A stretch of DNA of 64,000 bases from Rhodobiaceae bacterium (GCA_021404525.1 JAAWWE010000016.1:1-64000), one strand, 5' to 3'. Positions 36,370 to 44,799 are shown, counted from the stretch's first letter. The notes: generated by a model not told the origin, from the sequence alone. Made by a program: numbers and translations.

Positions 36370-37320
36370 CTATTTTGCGGCGACCTTGTCGAGAAGGTCA
36401 CTTGCCGCTTTAACAACATGGTCGACGGACAGGTCTGTCATGGCTGTGTCGGGGCTATCAAAATCATATGCCGGATCTGAGATAATCTCATCATAAGTCC
36501 GCCCCCCGCGTATAGAGGCGCAATTGTCGCCCCAGGGCGCATAGAGATCATCTCTCGTGGGCCCGAACAGCCCAAGTGTCGGGATACCTGCCGCCGCGGC
36601 GAGATGCATAAGACCGGAATCGTTCCCGACAAAAAGAGACACCCGCTCAAATTGTGCATAAGTATCAATAAGATCCGCGCCAATCTGGTCGATCAATCGA
36701 TCCTGCGGAACGGCGCTATAGAGTGCCTTCACCTGATCCTGCTCACCTGGCCCCCCTGTCAGGAGCAGGTGTGCGCCCTCGAGCCTGCCGCCAGGGCCCG
36801 TCATTGTCTGCACCAGTTCCGCATAGCGTTCCTGCGGCCACATTTTCTTGGGCCAGTTGGCAGTTGGCCCTATCGCGAGAATGGGAACGCCCTCCGGCAG
36901 AAGTGCTTTGGCCCGTGCCCTGGTGATCTCACTTGGCCACAATCTGGGCGACGGGGGCGGATTGAGCCCCATCACACCGCCAATATGCTCAACGCGGGGT
37001 TTTGTATGATCTGGCTTCAGGACAAACCGTTTGCCAGTCCGGAGCACATAAGCGGTTGCAGACCCGCGGATATCAACGACCACATCCCATCGGGTGCCAA
37101 ATGTTGCGCGGAGCAAACGCCACCAATGGAGCGAATATTTCTCCTTACGCATTACATGGACTTTTGAGACGCCCGGCGCCCCTGCAAATAAGGGGGCTGC
37201 CACAGGCCCACAGGCCACCACAATGTCCGGATCCTCAAGGGTCTCCATCAAATGCCCCAACAGGCCGGTGGACATGATGGCATCCCCGATCCGATTTGAG
37301 GTAATGAAGAGAAGGCGCAT
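36370..37320 (-). CDS. Glycosyltransferase family 9 (heptosyltransferase-type)
   Basis: The 316 residues start MRLLFITSNRIGDAIMSTGL, the GT9 signature, with GLNPPPSPRLWPS in the middle and a C-terminal nucleotide-sugar domain containing VGNDSGLMHLAAAAGIPTLGLFGPT. GT9 enzymes add ADP-heptose or a related sugar to the lipopolysaccharide core. The acceptor is unknown and no other LPS gene is nearby. The frame stays open upstream to 37536, but the ATG at 37320 is the family start and avoids an unlikely basic N-terminal extension. The extension would overlap the start of ygfZ on the other strand. Confidence 0.87.
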   Translation of the reverse strand: MRLLFITSNRIGDAIMSTGLLGHLMETLEDPDIVVACGPVAAPLFAGAPGVSKVHVMRKEKYSLHWWRLLRATFGTRWDVVVDIRGSATAYVLRTGKRFVLKPDHTKPRVEHIGGVMGLNPPPSPRLWPSEITRARAKALLPEGVPILAIGPTANWPKKMWPQERYAELVQTMTGPGGRLEGAHLLLTGGPGEQDQVKALYSAVPQDRLIDQIGADLIDTYAQFERVSLFVGNDSGLMHLAAAAGIPTLGLFGPTRDDLYAPWGDNCASIRGGRTYDEIISDPAYDFDSPDTAMTDLSVDHVVKAASDLLDKVAAK

Positions 37321-37473
37321 GGGCGTGGTGATCCTGGTAAATGACCTCCCGGTTATAGGTCCGCGGACCCGTCCTGCCAAGGCGTGTCGCCTGCGAGCTT
37401 CCGCTTGCGAGGCGTCCCCGAGCGACATACATCTAAGGCTCCCCATTTCGATGGACATAAGCAGGGTGGTCCC

Positions 37474-38346
37474 GTGACAAAAGTGAGTCTCTTGCCCGAC
37501 CGGGTGGTGTGTAAAATTGGTGGCGCGGACGCCCATGATTTTTTGCAGAATCTGCTAACCAATAATCTTGACCTGGTCTCGGCCAGCCGGGCGATCTACA
37601 CGCTGCTGCAAACACCCCAGGGCAAATATCTGTTCGACTTTTTTGTGGCCGAACAGGATGGACACTATCTGATCGATTGCGACCGAACGGCTGCGCCGGA
37701 GCTTCTGAAACGATTGATGTTCTACAAGCTTCGCGCAGACGTAACGCTTGCAAGTCTGGGCGAGGAGTGGGTGGTTGGTGCTGTTTGGAGCAGAGAGACA
37801 TCGGGTGACGTCGGCGAAACGGAACCCTTTCATGGCGGCTTGCTTTTTACTGACCCGCGGCTTGCAGATTTAGGCCAACGTTTCATAATCCCCGCCGCCT
37901 CTGCAGACGCAGCGCTATCCGTGGGCGAGGTCAGCTCAGCAGAAGACTATGAAGCCCATCGCATTGCCCTCGCCGTGCCAGGAGCACAAGATCTGATCAC
38001 CGACAAGACCTTCCCTATGGAAGCCAACCTGGATCTGCTCAATGCGATTGATTTCCAGAAAGGCTGCTTTGTCGGACAAGAGGTGACATCGCGCACCCAT
38101 CGTAAGGGACAGGTGCGCAAGCGTATTGTGACCGTCCGCGCCGACACCGATATGCCCGCCGCCCACACACCGGTAATGGCGGGCGATCGCCAAGCTGGCG
38201 AAATGCTCTCATCTTCCGACACAGAGGGCCTCGCGCTTTTGCGCCTGGACCGTCTGGACAGCCCTCTTACCGCCGATGGGATTTCCGTGAAGCCGTCCTA
38301 TCCCGAATGGTTGTCTGACACAGCGATGGGCGGTTCAAAAGAGTGA
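37474..38346 (+). CDS. ygfZ: YgfZ/GcvT-domain folate-binding protein (Fe-S cluster repair)
   Basis: The 290 residues show the YgfZ signature around Lys196-Gly-Cys198-Phe-Val-Gly-Gln202-Glu (family K-G-C-Y/F-x-G-Q-E), an N-terminal tetrahydrofolate-binding GcvT-like region with LLQTPQGKYLFDFFV, and the C-terminal domain. YgfZ uses folate to support the assembly or repair of certain Fe-S enzymes such as MiaB. The GTG at 37474 with GGGTGG just upstream gives the usual N-terminus. An upstream in-frame start exists, but it would overlap the GT9 gene. The four bases GTGA at its end also start the tag gene. Confidence 0.85.
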   Translation: MTKVSLLPDRVVCKIGGADAHDFLQNLLTNNLDLVSASRAIYTLLQTPQGKYLFDFFVAEQDGHYLIDCDRTAAPELLKRLMFYKLRADVTLASLGEEWVVGAVWSRETSGDVGETEPFHGGLLFTDPRLADLGQRFIIPAASADAALSVGEVSSAEDYEAHRIALAVPGAQDLITDKTFPMEANLDLLNAIDFQKGCFVGQEVTSRTHRKGQVRKRIVTVRADTDMPAAHTPVMAGDRQAGEMLSSSDTEGLALLRLDRLDSPLTADGISVKPSYPEWLSDTAMGGSKE

Positions 38347-38927
38347 GCAAACCACGGTGTTCCTGGCCCTCTGCTGACGATCCGGTTTACGTCGCCTATC
38401 ATGACGAAGAATGGGGCGTACCTGAATGGGATGATCGCGCGCTGTTTGAGAAGCTGCAGCTTGATGGTTTTCAGGCAGGCCTGTCCTGGATCACCATCCT
38501 CAAAAAGCGGGATAATTTCCGCAATGCCTTTGACGGGTTTGAGCCGGAGAAGATTGCCCGTTACACGCCTAAGAAAGTGGATCGATTGCTTCAGGATGCT
38601 GGCATTATCCGCCATCGTGGGAAGATCGAAGCGACCATCGGCAATGCAAAGGCGTACCTCGCGATCATGGAGAAAGAGGGCAGCTTTGCAGATTTCCTCT
38701 GGGACTTTGTGGACGGCACGCCCATCCAGAACAGTTTCAAAACGATGAAATCTGTCCCCACCGAAACTGCGATGAGCCGCAAGCTCTCAAAAGAACTGAA
38801 AGCCCGCGGCTTCAAATTTTGCGGTCCAACGATCGTTTATGCATTTGCCGAAGCGGTTGGCATGGTGAATGACCACACCACAAACTGCTTCAGACACAAG
38901 GAATGCGCCGCACTCGCGAAGAAGTAG
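38343..38927 (+). CDS. tag: DNA-3-methyladenine glycosylase I
   Basis: The 194 residues have RCSWP near the N-terminus, YHDEEWGVP and the C-terminal NDHTTNCFRHKEC, which supply the Cys/His/His/Cys zinc site of Tag (in E. coli Cys4, His17, His175, Cys179). DGFQAGLSW holds the base-recognition region. It removes 3-methyladenine from alkylated DNA. It starts at a GTG overlapping the ygfZ stop, so translation is coupled. Confidence 0.93.
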   Translation: MSKPRCSWPSADDPVYVAYHDEEWGVPEWDDRALFEKLQLDGFQAGLSWITILKKRDNFRNAFDGFEPEKIARYTPKKVDRLLQDAGIIRHRGKIEATIGNAKAYLAIMEKEGSFADFLWDFVDGTPIQNSFKTMKSVPTETAMSRKLSKELKARGFKFCGPTIVYAFAEAVGMVNDHTTNCFRHKECAALAKK

Positions 38928-38933
38928 CTCTTG

Positions 38934-39641
38934 CTACCAGTTTTCACCAAAGGGACGAATGACCACATCTGATGACCAGGCCGAGCGCGGCTGGTGCGCA
39001 ATCCGATAGCACTCATCTGCAATATCATCCGGCTTGCAGAAGAACGCGTCTGGCTGATCCGGCATGGCTTCACGGGTCCACGGCACATCGATCACTGCAT
39101 CGATCGCCACATAGGCCGCATGCACGCCCTTTGGCCCCGCATGACGCGCAATGCTCTCCAGCAATATGCGCTGGGCCGCCTTGGTCGGTGCAAAGGCTGC
39201 AAAGTTGCCTTTACCGCGATAGGCCGACGTGTTTCCGGTGCCGAGGATGACACCGTGACCCGCTTCGATCATTGCCGGCGTGGTCAATTGCGCGAGATGC
39301 AAGAGCGCCATGGTGTTGATCTTGAAATTCCGCTCCAGGATTTTCGGGTCGACGTCAAGAAAGCTCCCGAAGGCACCTCCAACGGCATTGTGGATGACGA
39401 TTTCCGGCGCACCGAGGTCCGCCTGGATCTTCCCCACACTGCTCTTCAGCGCGGCCTCGTCGGACACATCGCACGGATAGGCATGTGTGCCACCGATCTC
39501 ATTTTCAAGCTCTGCGAGGCGCTCTTCATTGCGCGCGATCATCGCAATGGTATAGCCCGCTTCCGCAAAACGTTTCACGAGCGCAGAGCCAGTCCCGGGG
39601 CCTACCCCGGTAATCAAGCAAATCCTATTTTTCTCAGTCAT
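38934..39641 (-). CDS. Atypical SDR with the catalytic Tyr replaced by Phe
   Basis: The 235 residues have a cofactor motif TGVGPGTG (11-18) and the SDR fold. At the active site the usual Y-x-x-x-K reads Phe150-Ala-Pro-Thr-Lys154, and the NNAG element reads HNAVGG, so the standard proton donor is missing. Similar substitutions occur in a known SDR subgroup, so the protein may act on another substrate class or be a binding protein. It overlaps the HCCA-isomerase-type gene by eight bases and is the last gene of a three-gene operon. Confidence 0.82.
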   Translation of the reverse strand: MTEKNRICLITGVGPGTGSALVKRFAEAGYTIAMIARNEERLAELENEIGGTHAYPCDVSDEAALKSSVGKIQADLGAPEIVIHNAVGGAFGSFLDVDPKILERNFKINTMALLHLAQLTTPAMIEAGHGVILGTGNTSAYRGKGNFAAFAPTKAAQRILLESIARHAGPKGVHAAYVAIDAVIDVPWTREAMPDQPDAFFCKPDDIADECYRIAHQPRSAWSSDVVIRPFGENW

Positions 39642-40227
39642 CGCACAACACCTCTTCCAGGAATTCTAAACGGTCATTGCCGAAGTAGAGCTCACCTTCC
39701 ACGACCATACTAGGGACACCAAAAACACCTGCAGCTTCCGCTTCTTCAAGTAGTTTTGTCTTTGCGCTTTCTTGCTTTTCAATGCCATCAAGAATTTCTG
39801 GGACTTTCGAAACGCCTGCTTCATTCAGCAGATCTGCTAGTTCCTGATCGTCTGCAAATGCTGCACCTTTCACCCAGAACCCATCAAACACAGACTGAAC
39901 ATACTCCTGTGCCTGCCCAAATTCCTGTGCGGCCAAGGCACCAGATAGAAGACGTTGGCTGTCTATCGTCTGGAAATGCGGATTGAGTTGGAAGGGGACA
40001 CTATATTTGTTCGCCCACCGCGCGAGATCCGCCATGGCATATCGTCCCCGTGCCGGACACTCGATGGTGGTCGGGCGGTTGCCGACTTTTTCCATCAAAC
40101 TCAAAACAGGAATGGGTTTAAATTCAAGGGTCGCATCCTTCCGGGCGCACAAATTTGGCAGCTGCGTCATTGCCAGATAGGAGAAGGGACTGACAAAATC
40201 GAAGAAGAATTGGATAGATCTGCTCAT
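39634..40227 (-). CDS. 2-hydroxychromene-2-carboxylate isomerase family (DsbA/GST-kappa fold)
   Basis: The 197-residue thioredoxin-like fold has the N-terminal FDFVSPFSYLAM loop with the family Ser near residue 13-15, and the C-terminal GVFGVPSMVVEGELYFGNDRLEFLE with the cis-Pro segment. HCCA isomerases rearrange a glutathione-linked chromene intermediate in naphthalene-type ring degradation, and related proteins act in other GSH-dependent isomerisations. It is the middle gene of the 38934-40805 operon, overlapping the neighbours by eight and four bases. Confidence 0.86.
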   Translation of the reverse strand: MSRSIQFFFDFVSPFSYLAMTQLPNLCARKDATLEFKPIPVLSLMEKVGNRPTTIECPARGRYAMADLARWANKYSVPFQLNPHFQTIDSQRLLSGALAAQEFGQAQEYVQSVFDGFWVKGAAFADDQELADLLNEAGVSKVPEILDGIEKQESAKTKLLEEAEAAGVFGVPSMVVEGELYFGNDRLEFLEEVLCDD

Positions 40228-40805
40228 GAGTTTGATCTCCCACTCTCCCGATAAGGCACCAGGGCGCGCCCAGCTGCTCCTTCTGGAAAGTCGTTTTGGT
40301 CAAACAGACGCTTTTTTGCGTCGAAATAGGACCGTGAAAAATCCAGAATCGGAGAATCTTCGGGGAGGCCTGCAATGCGGACAATGCCGAAAAGACTCGC
40401 AGTGTTGCCGCTGGTGCCCATATGCCCCTCTGGCCACTCGAAAATCTGGACCCAAATTGAACGTGCCGCGCCTTTGATGTTCTCAAACCCGGTCGCCTTC
40501 AGAATTGCGTCCGCAATAACCCGTTTCGCCAGAGACTTTCGCTCCTGGTTCATGGACCCTTCCGGGACATTCAGTTCGACTAGAAACTTCCCAGCCTCCG
40601 CGACATGGGTGTCGTCGGACCGGCCTCCGATGAACCAATCGTCATCGTCCATCTCCTTAAACCTTACCCATGCAATGGATCGACCACCGGGCGTGTCCTG
40701 GCCTCCTTCAATCTCCAACAAAACGTGGGTTAATTCTTCTGCAAGCTGGTCCTTCTGATCGCGGGAAAGCGCGCCTTTGGGATGGTCGACGGTGAGCATT
40801 GGCAT
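40224..40805 (-). CDS. Tandem 4-oxalocrotonate-tautomerase-like protein
   Basis: In this 193-residue protein two related modules can be seen: PMLTVDHPKGALSRDQKDQL with RSIAWVRFKEMDDDDWFIGG, then GKFLVELNVPEGSMNQERKSL with RSIWVQIFEWPEGHMG. Met-Pro-Met at the start leaves Pro2 as the possible N-terminal catalytic proline after processing. A matching Pro is absent at the second module, so only one half is likely active. Tautomerases interconvert enol and keto forms in aromatic breakdown. It is the first gene of the operon, divergent from the HxlR regulator. Confidence 0.75.
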   Translation of the reverse strand: MPMLTVDHPKGALSRDQKDQLAEELTHVLLEIEGGQDTPGGRSIAWVRFKEMDDDDWFIGGRSDDTHVAEAGKFLVELNVPEGSMNQERKSLAKRVIADAILKATGFENIKGAARSIWVQIFEWPEGHMGTSGNTASLFGIVRIAGLPEDSPILDFSRSYFDAKKRLFDQNDFPEGAAGRALVPYRESGRSNS

Positions 40806-40841
40806 GGTCTGATGTCTCCTAAGGGGTTATTTTGTTTCTTT

Positions 40842-40877
40842 AAGATACCTTCTAATTTGGTATTGTAAAGATACCTT
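40842..40877. promoter_or_regulatory. Candidate operator between the tautomerase operon and the HxlR gene
   Basis: AAGATACCTT occurs twice (40842-40851 and 40868-40877). Between them GGTAT at 40859-40863 makes an inverted pair with ATACC at 40845-40849. This gives three half-sites in 36 bases of an AT-rich divergent intergenic region of 151 bases. HxlR-type regulators usually bind their own divergent promoter region. The assignment rests only on this layout. Confidence 0.4.
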
Positions 40878-40956
40878 TTGGCCTTTTTTCCGATACACTT
40901 GCTTTTTTTATGACTTTATGTAGGTTTCTTAAGAATACTATAGGAAGGTAACACCA

Positions 40957-41460
40957 GTGACACGCACCTCACTCAAAGATTTCAACTGCAGCCTTGCGCA
41001 GGCCGCCGAGGTCATTGGCGACAAGTGGACATTGCTGATCCTTCGCGAAGCCTTTTTCGGGACCGCGTCATTTTCTGACTTCCGGAAGAACCTGGGAGTG
41101 GCGAAAACTGTTCTATCGGCCCGGCTGCAATCTCTTGTGGACCATGGTGTTTTGGAACGTGCGCCAACGCGGCCAGGTGTTGACCGTCATACCTATCGGC
41201 TGACAGCTGCAGGCAGGGATTTTTTCCCCGCGTTAGTGACGCTCATGCAGTGGAGCGACAAATGGGTATTTGGACCGGGCAATGAGCCGTTATGTGTGAT
41301 GGACAAGAAAACCAGGAGTGCCGTTCAGCACGTTGGCGTTCAAGCGCGCGACGGGCACTTTTTGACACCGCGTGAGACAACTTTTGGTCCAGGCCCCGGT
41401 GCCAATGAAGAAACGCTGGAAGCTTTCGCATCACTGGCGCGTGGCAACAGAGATTCTTAG
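40957..41460 (+). CDS. HxlR-family transcriptional regulator
   Basis: In this 167-residue protein the winged-helix signature NCSLAQAAEVIGDKWTLLILREAFFG, with a conserved Cys at the start and VLSARLQSLVDHGVLER in the recognition region, defines the HxlR family. Members sense aldehydes, quinones or redox signals. The start is GTG at 40957, with AGGAAGG nine bases upstream. It is divergent from the tautomerase/isomerase/SDR operon and probably controls it. The stop shares TTAG with the convergent PNPOx-like gene. Confidence 0.88.
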   Translation: MTRTSLKDFNCSLAQAAEVIGDKWTLLILREAFFGTASFSDFRKNLGVAKTVLSARLQSLVDHGVLERAPTRPGVDRHTYRLTAAGRDFFPALVTLMQWSDKWVFGPGNEPLCVMDKKTRSAVQHVGVQARDGHFLTPRETTFGPGPGANEETLEAFASLARGNRDS

Positions 41461-42080
41461 GGCGCCAACCACGTGCCCACCCAGCGATCAGGTTGCCACT
41501 CAAAACGTGCGCGCCGGTTGCCATTTGGCGACAAGAACAACCATTCGACTTGTTCAAAAACGACCTGTATCGCCGCAAAATTTGACCGTGCTCCCGCAAG
41601 CCTTTCTTCCGAAGGGATTTTCCCTTCAACATCTGCCGGCAACCCGGACGCCGGAGCGGACAAATTCGTGCCTGGCTTGATCTCCGCAAGGTAGGCGCGG
41701 CGGCTCGACGGTGCAGCCCCCTTCCAGGCCACCTCCGCGTAGACATCACTCTGATGCACTGAGGCAATGCCACTGACCTGAATTTGGATTTCCTTTACTG
41801 GATCATAGAACGCCAGCATGACGTCGGGGTTTCTGCCAATTTCATCTATTTTCGCCGACCGCGCGTCGGTGTGAAGCCGGATAGATCGCGTCTCAAGGTC
41901 CAGGCCACGCAGGATGACGATCCGCGCTTTTGGCTTACCTTCAAGGTCGATGGTGGCCAAAACCGGTTTCTTAAACGGGTGCGTTCGCTCAGAAACCGCG
42001 CTCTGCAGCATCTCCGTCCAGGTATTCCTGGCAGAGTCTAAGTCCCCATAATGGGCAGGCATTTCTGATGGTTCGGGCAT
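41457..42080 (-). CDS. Pyridoxamine-5'-phosphate-oxidase-fold protein
   Basis: The 207-residue split-barrel protein starts its domain with HPFKKPVLATIDLEGKPKARIVIL and has LRGLDLETRSIRLHTDARSAK and VWRVSG-like strands, resembling the FMN-binding PNPOx family. The C-terminal dimerisation segment with ARFEWQPDRWVGTWLAP differs from the canonical PdxH ending, and a true pdxH lies at the start of the window. It may reduce another flavin or heme-linked substrate. The cofactor is presumed FMN. Confidence 0.75.
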   Translation of the reverse strand: MPEPSEMPAHYGDLDSARNTWTEMLQSAVSERTHPFKKPVLATIDLEGKPKARIVILRGLDLETRSIRLHTDARSAKIDEIGRNPDVMLAFYDPVKEIQIQVSGIASVHQSDVYAEVAWKGAAPSSRRAYLAEIKPGTNLSAPASGLPADVEGKIPSEERLAGARSNFAAIQVVFEQVEWLFLSPNGNRRARFEWQPDRWVGTWLAP

Positions 42081-42247
42081 GAGCGGTAACTACTCTCTGA
42101 ATTGGCTGACCAAAACCTATAGCCAGCCTGCGCGCGCTGCACTATTTTTGGGGCAACAAAGCAATTTAAATATGCAGGTGGATTGGAGGTAAGTGCCCTT
42201 GGGTGTCTCCCCTCTTACTCCACGGCGAAACTCTTCGGGTGGGAAGC

Positions 42248-43372
42248 GTGGCAAAAGTCGTGATTAGTGGCACAGGGGTCTTTACACCCCCTAACTCAAT
42301 CAGCAATGAGGAGCTTGTCGCTTCTTTCAATGCCTATGTTGAGAAGTTCAATACCGACAACAAGGAAGCGATTGAAAGCGGCGAGGTGGAAGCTCTCAAC
42401 CCCTCTAGTGCGGAGTTCATCTACAAAGCATCTGGTATCGAGAACCGATATGTGATGAACAAGGAAGGCATATTGGATGTGGATGTGATGTGTCCACGTC
42501 TACCGGAGCGCTCCAATGACGAGCCCTCAATCCTGGCGGAGATGTCAGTGATCGCTGCCAAAGAAGCAATGGCACGCGCCAACAAAAAACCAGAAGACAT
42601 CGACGCTGTGCTGGTCGCCTGTTCAAACCTTCAACGGGCCTACCCCGCCATCTCAATTGAGGTGCAAAATCTCCTTGGCATTGACGGGTTTGGTTTTGAC
42701 ATGAATGTTGCCTGCTCTTCTGCAACGTTCGGATTGAAGACCGCGCATGACATGGTGATCAGTGGCGGAGCTGACTGCGTGATGGTGGTTGATCCTGAAA
42801 TCTGCACCGGCCATCTGAACTTTCGCGACCGCGACAGCCACTTCATCTTCGGAGACGTCTGCACAGCCATCATCGTTGAGCGTGACGAGACCTGCACAGC
42901 AGAGGGTGCGTGGGAAGTCTTGGGGACGCGCCTCATCACGCAGTTCTCAAACAATATCCGAAACAATTTCGGTTTCCTGAACCGTACAGCACCAGAAACA
43001 GCGCAAGACGCCGACAAGCTCTTCGTTCAAGAAGGTCGCAAGGTGTTCAAGGAAGTTGTGCCCATGGTCTCCAAGCTCATTATTGAGCATGCAACGGATG
43101 AAGGCCTTGAACCAACAGCGCTCAAACGTCTCTGGCTGCACCAGGCCAATAAAGGCATGAACGACTTTATTGGGAAGAAGGTGCTGGGACGCGAACCGTC
43201 GGTTGAAGAGTCACCGAATATTCTGAAAGACTATGCGAACACGAGCTCCGCAGGATCCATCGTTGCCTTCAACAAATATAGCGACGATCTCAAAGAGGGC
43301 GACACAGGCGTGATCTGTAGTTTTGGCGCCGGCTATTCAGCGGGCAGCGTCATCGTGAGAAAGCGCGCCTAG
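42248..43372 (+). CDS. FabH-like beta-ketoacyl-ACP synthase III family enzyme
   Basis: In this 374-residue thiolase-fold protein the catalytic triad is complete: Cys156 (NVACSSAT), His298 (LWLHQANKG) and Asn331 (YANTSSAGS). It is longer than E. coli FabH (about 317), with an insert of about 30 residues near 30-60. In other bacteria this branch feeds medium-chain acyl-CoA into fatty-acid synthesis. The chain preference here is unknown. The GTG at 42248 gives the family N-terminus AKVVISGTGVFTPP. An ATG further up would add 15 residues. Confidence 0.85.
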   Translation: MAKVVISGTGVFTPPNSISNEELVASFNAYVEKFNTDNKEAIESGEVEALNPSSAEFIYKASGIENRYVMNKEGILDVDVMCPRLPERSNDEPSILAEMSVIAAKEAMARANKKPEDIDAVLVACSNLQRAYPAISIEVQNLLGIDGFGFDMNVACSSATFGLKTAHDMVISGGADCVMVVDPEICTGHLNFRDRDSHFIFGDVCTAIIVERDETCTAEGAWEVLGTRLITQFSNNIRNNFGFLNRTAPETAQDADKLFVQEGRKVFKEVVPMVSKLIIEHATDEGLEPTALKRLWLHQANKGMNDFIGKKVLGREPSVEESPNILKDYANTSSAGSIVAFNKYSDDLKEGDTGVICSFGAGYSAGSVIVRKRA

Positions 43373-43400
43373 ACCTTGCGTCGCCGAGGCGAGGGCTCTG

Positions 43401-43432
43401 GTGGCACCCCCTGGGTATGGGGAGGACGCCAC
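43401..43432. terminator. Hairpin between convergent genes
   Basis: GTGGC (43401-43405) pairs with GCCAC (43428-43432), and CCCC (43408-43411) with GGGG (43419-43422), forming a stem with an internal loop. There is no T run. It lies between stops at 43372 and 43442, so it may act in both directions, perhaps with Rho. Confidence 0.35.
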
Positions 43433-43441
43433 GCAGATGGC

Positions 43442-43816
43442 CTACTTCTGCAGGTAAGGCTGCACTGACACAATGTGGAAAGTGCGCATCTCTCCATCGT
43501 CTTCCAAAACGGAGAGATATTCGCCGACTTTGATCAAGTGCTTATCAAGCTTGAAGAAGGGCTCGTCGCCTTCAGGCGTATTTGGATCATAGTCAATGGT
43601 CCAACCCTTCCCAATATGGCGGAGCAGGCCCCGCTCGTCGGGCTCTCCATTTGTGAAACGCCGCACAACACAGTCTTGCTTGTGGGCCTTCCAGGCAACT
43701 GGGTCCAGATGCCCATCAGCGTCCAGCGGCGCCACAAAATCGTAGCCGTGTTTGTCGCTGCCTTCTGGAAACTCTTCGCTGCGGGCAGCATTCATATGAA
43801 TACGGTACAGGGTCAT
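43442..43816 (-). CDS. Small conserved protein of unknown function
   Basis: The 124 residues are not recognised. It is soluble, acidic and rich in aromatic and charged residues, with an MTLYRIHMNAARS start and a C-terminal half of probable beta strands (EYLSVLEDDGEMRTFHIVSVQPYLQK). There is no signal or membrane segment. It stands 39 bases downstream of the universal-stress operon on the same strand, so it may be co-transcribed with it. Confidence 0.65.
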   Translation of the reverse strand: MTLYRIHMNAARSEEFPEGSDKHGYDFVAPLDADGHLDPVAWKAHKQDCVVRRFTNGEPDERGLLRHIGKGWTIDYDPNTPEGDEPFFKLDKHLIKVGEYLSVLEDDGEMRTFHIVSVQPYLQK

Positions 43817-43855
43817 ACCTGCCCTCCTTCTAAATCTGAGTGGAGAATAGAGTTC

Positions 43856-44716
43856 TTAATGCGCCATAAGCACCGGAACACTCGTGTGAGCTCGCACATG
43901 CTGGGTGGCGCCACCGAAAAGGAACTCACGAAGACGGCTATGACCATATCCACCCATCACAAGTAAATCGGCGCCGGCGTTCGCGGCTTCTTCCAGAAGG
44001 ACCTCGCCAACGGCGCGCCCATCTGCTTTGACAAAGCGGAAATTCGCTGTCGCGCCATGAAGTGCCAGATAGTTTTCCAAAACCGAGTTTGGCACGCCGT
44101 CATCATCACCTTCGTCAATGCAGAGAATGGTCACTTTGGCTGCTGTCTCAATGAAAGGAATTGCTGCGGTTACCGCGGCAGAAGCCTGAAGACTGCCATC
44201 CCAGCCGACCAGGATATTGTCACCGATTGACGCGGCCGCTGACTTAGGCGCGATCAACACCGGACGGTCGGCGCTCATCAGCGCCCCTTCAAGGGCGTCA
44301 CCCCCTGCAATACCATCTTCAATTTCTGAGCCAGAAAACATGACCAGATCAGAAAGACGGCTTTCTTCAGCGACAACGAGATCACGCCGACCGGTTGCCT
44401 CTCCAAACCGTGCTGAGGGAAGTGTGCCAGTGTCAGATACGACTGGGAGCCCGGCGGCGGCTGCCTCCGCTTCCAAATTGGAGGTTGCCGCTGCAACCGC
44501 AGCGTCCGATCCCTCTTTGGCTGCCTGCAGGAGATCTTCAATCACCTGCCCCGACACGCCATCGCCCAAATAGGGCAGCGCTTCGCTTGGGTCCGGACGG
44601 ACAAACAGAACCTTTGCCTGTGCACCAAACTTCTTCGCGAGCAAAAGAGCTGCGTTCAATACTGGTTTATCTGAATCAGTTCCATGAACGGGAACGAGAA
44701 CTTTCCGAATAGGCAT
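43856..44716 (-). CDS. Universal stress protein, two-domain (UspE-like)
   Basis: The 286 residues carry two Usp modules. The second has the ATP-binding motif GGYGHSRLREFLFGGAT (G-x2-G-x9-G-S/T) near the C-terminus. The first, starting KVLVPVHGTDSDKPVL, lacks it. Usp proteins accumulate in stasis and oxidative or respiratory stress. Downstream of a second Usp-like gene and the Lon-like protease, it is part of a stress module. The gap to the second Usp-like gene (44717-44799) has no clear promoter or FNR box. Confidence 0.84.
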   Translation of the reverse strand: MPIRKVLVPVHGTDSDKPVLNAALLLAKKFGAQAKVLFVRPDPSEALPYLGDGVSGQVIEDLLQAAKEGSDAAVAAATSNLEAEAAAAGLPVVSDTGTLPSARFGEATGRRDLVVAEESRLSDLVMFSGSEIEDGIAGGDALEGALMSADRPVLIAPKSAAASIGDNILVGWDGSLQASAAVTAAIPFIETAAKVTILCIDEGDDDGVPNSVLENYLALHGATANFRFVKADGRAVGEVLLEEAANAGADLLVMGGYGHSRLREFLFGGATQHVRAHTSVPVLMAH

Positions 44717-44799
44717 TGCCGACCTCCTTTATGCCATTTGATGAACTCACAATACGCCCTGATCTGCGATGTCCCTATGACCCAGATCAAACAGCTAAA

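Noticed and set aside
44717-44799. FNR/FixK box upstream of the two-domain Usp gene
   Set aside because: TTGAT- and ATCAA-type halves are present in the gap but not spaced as TTGAT-N4-ATCAA.
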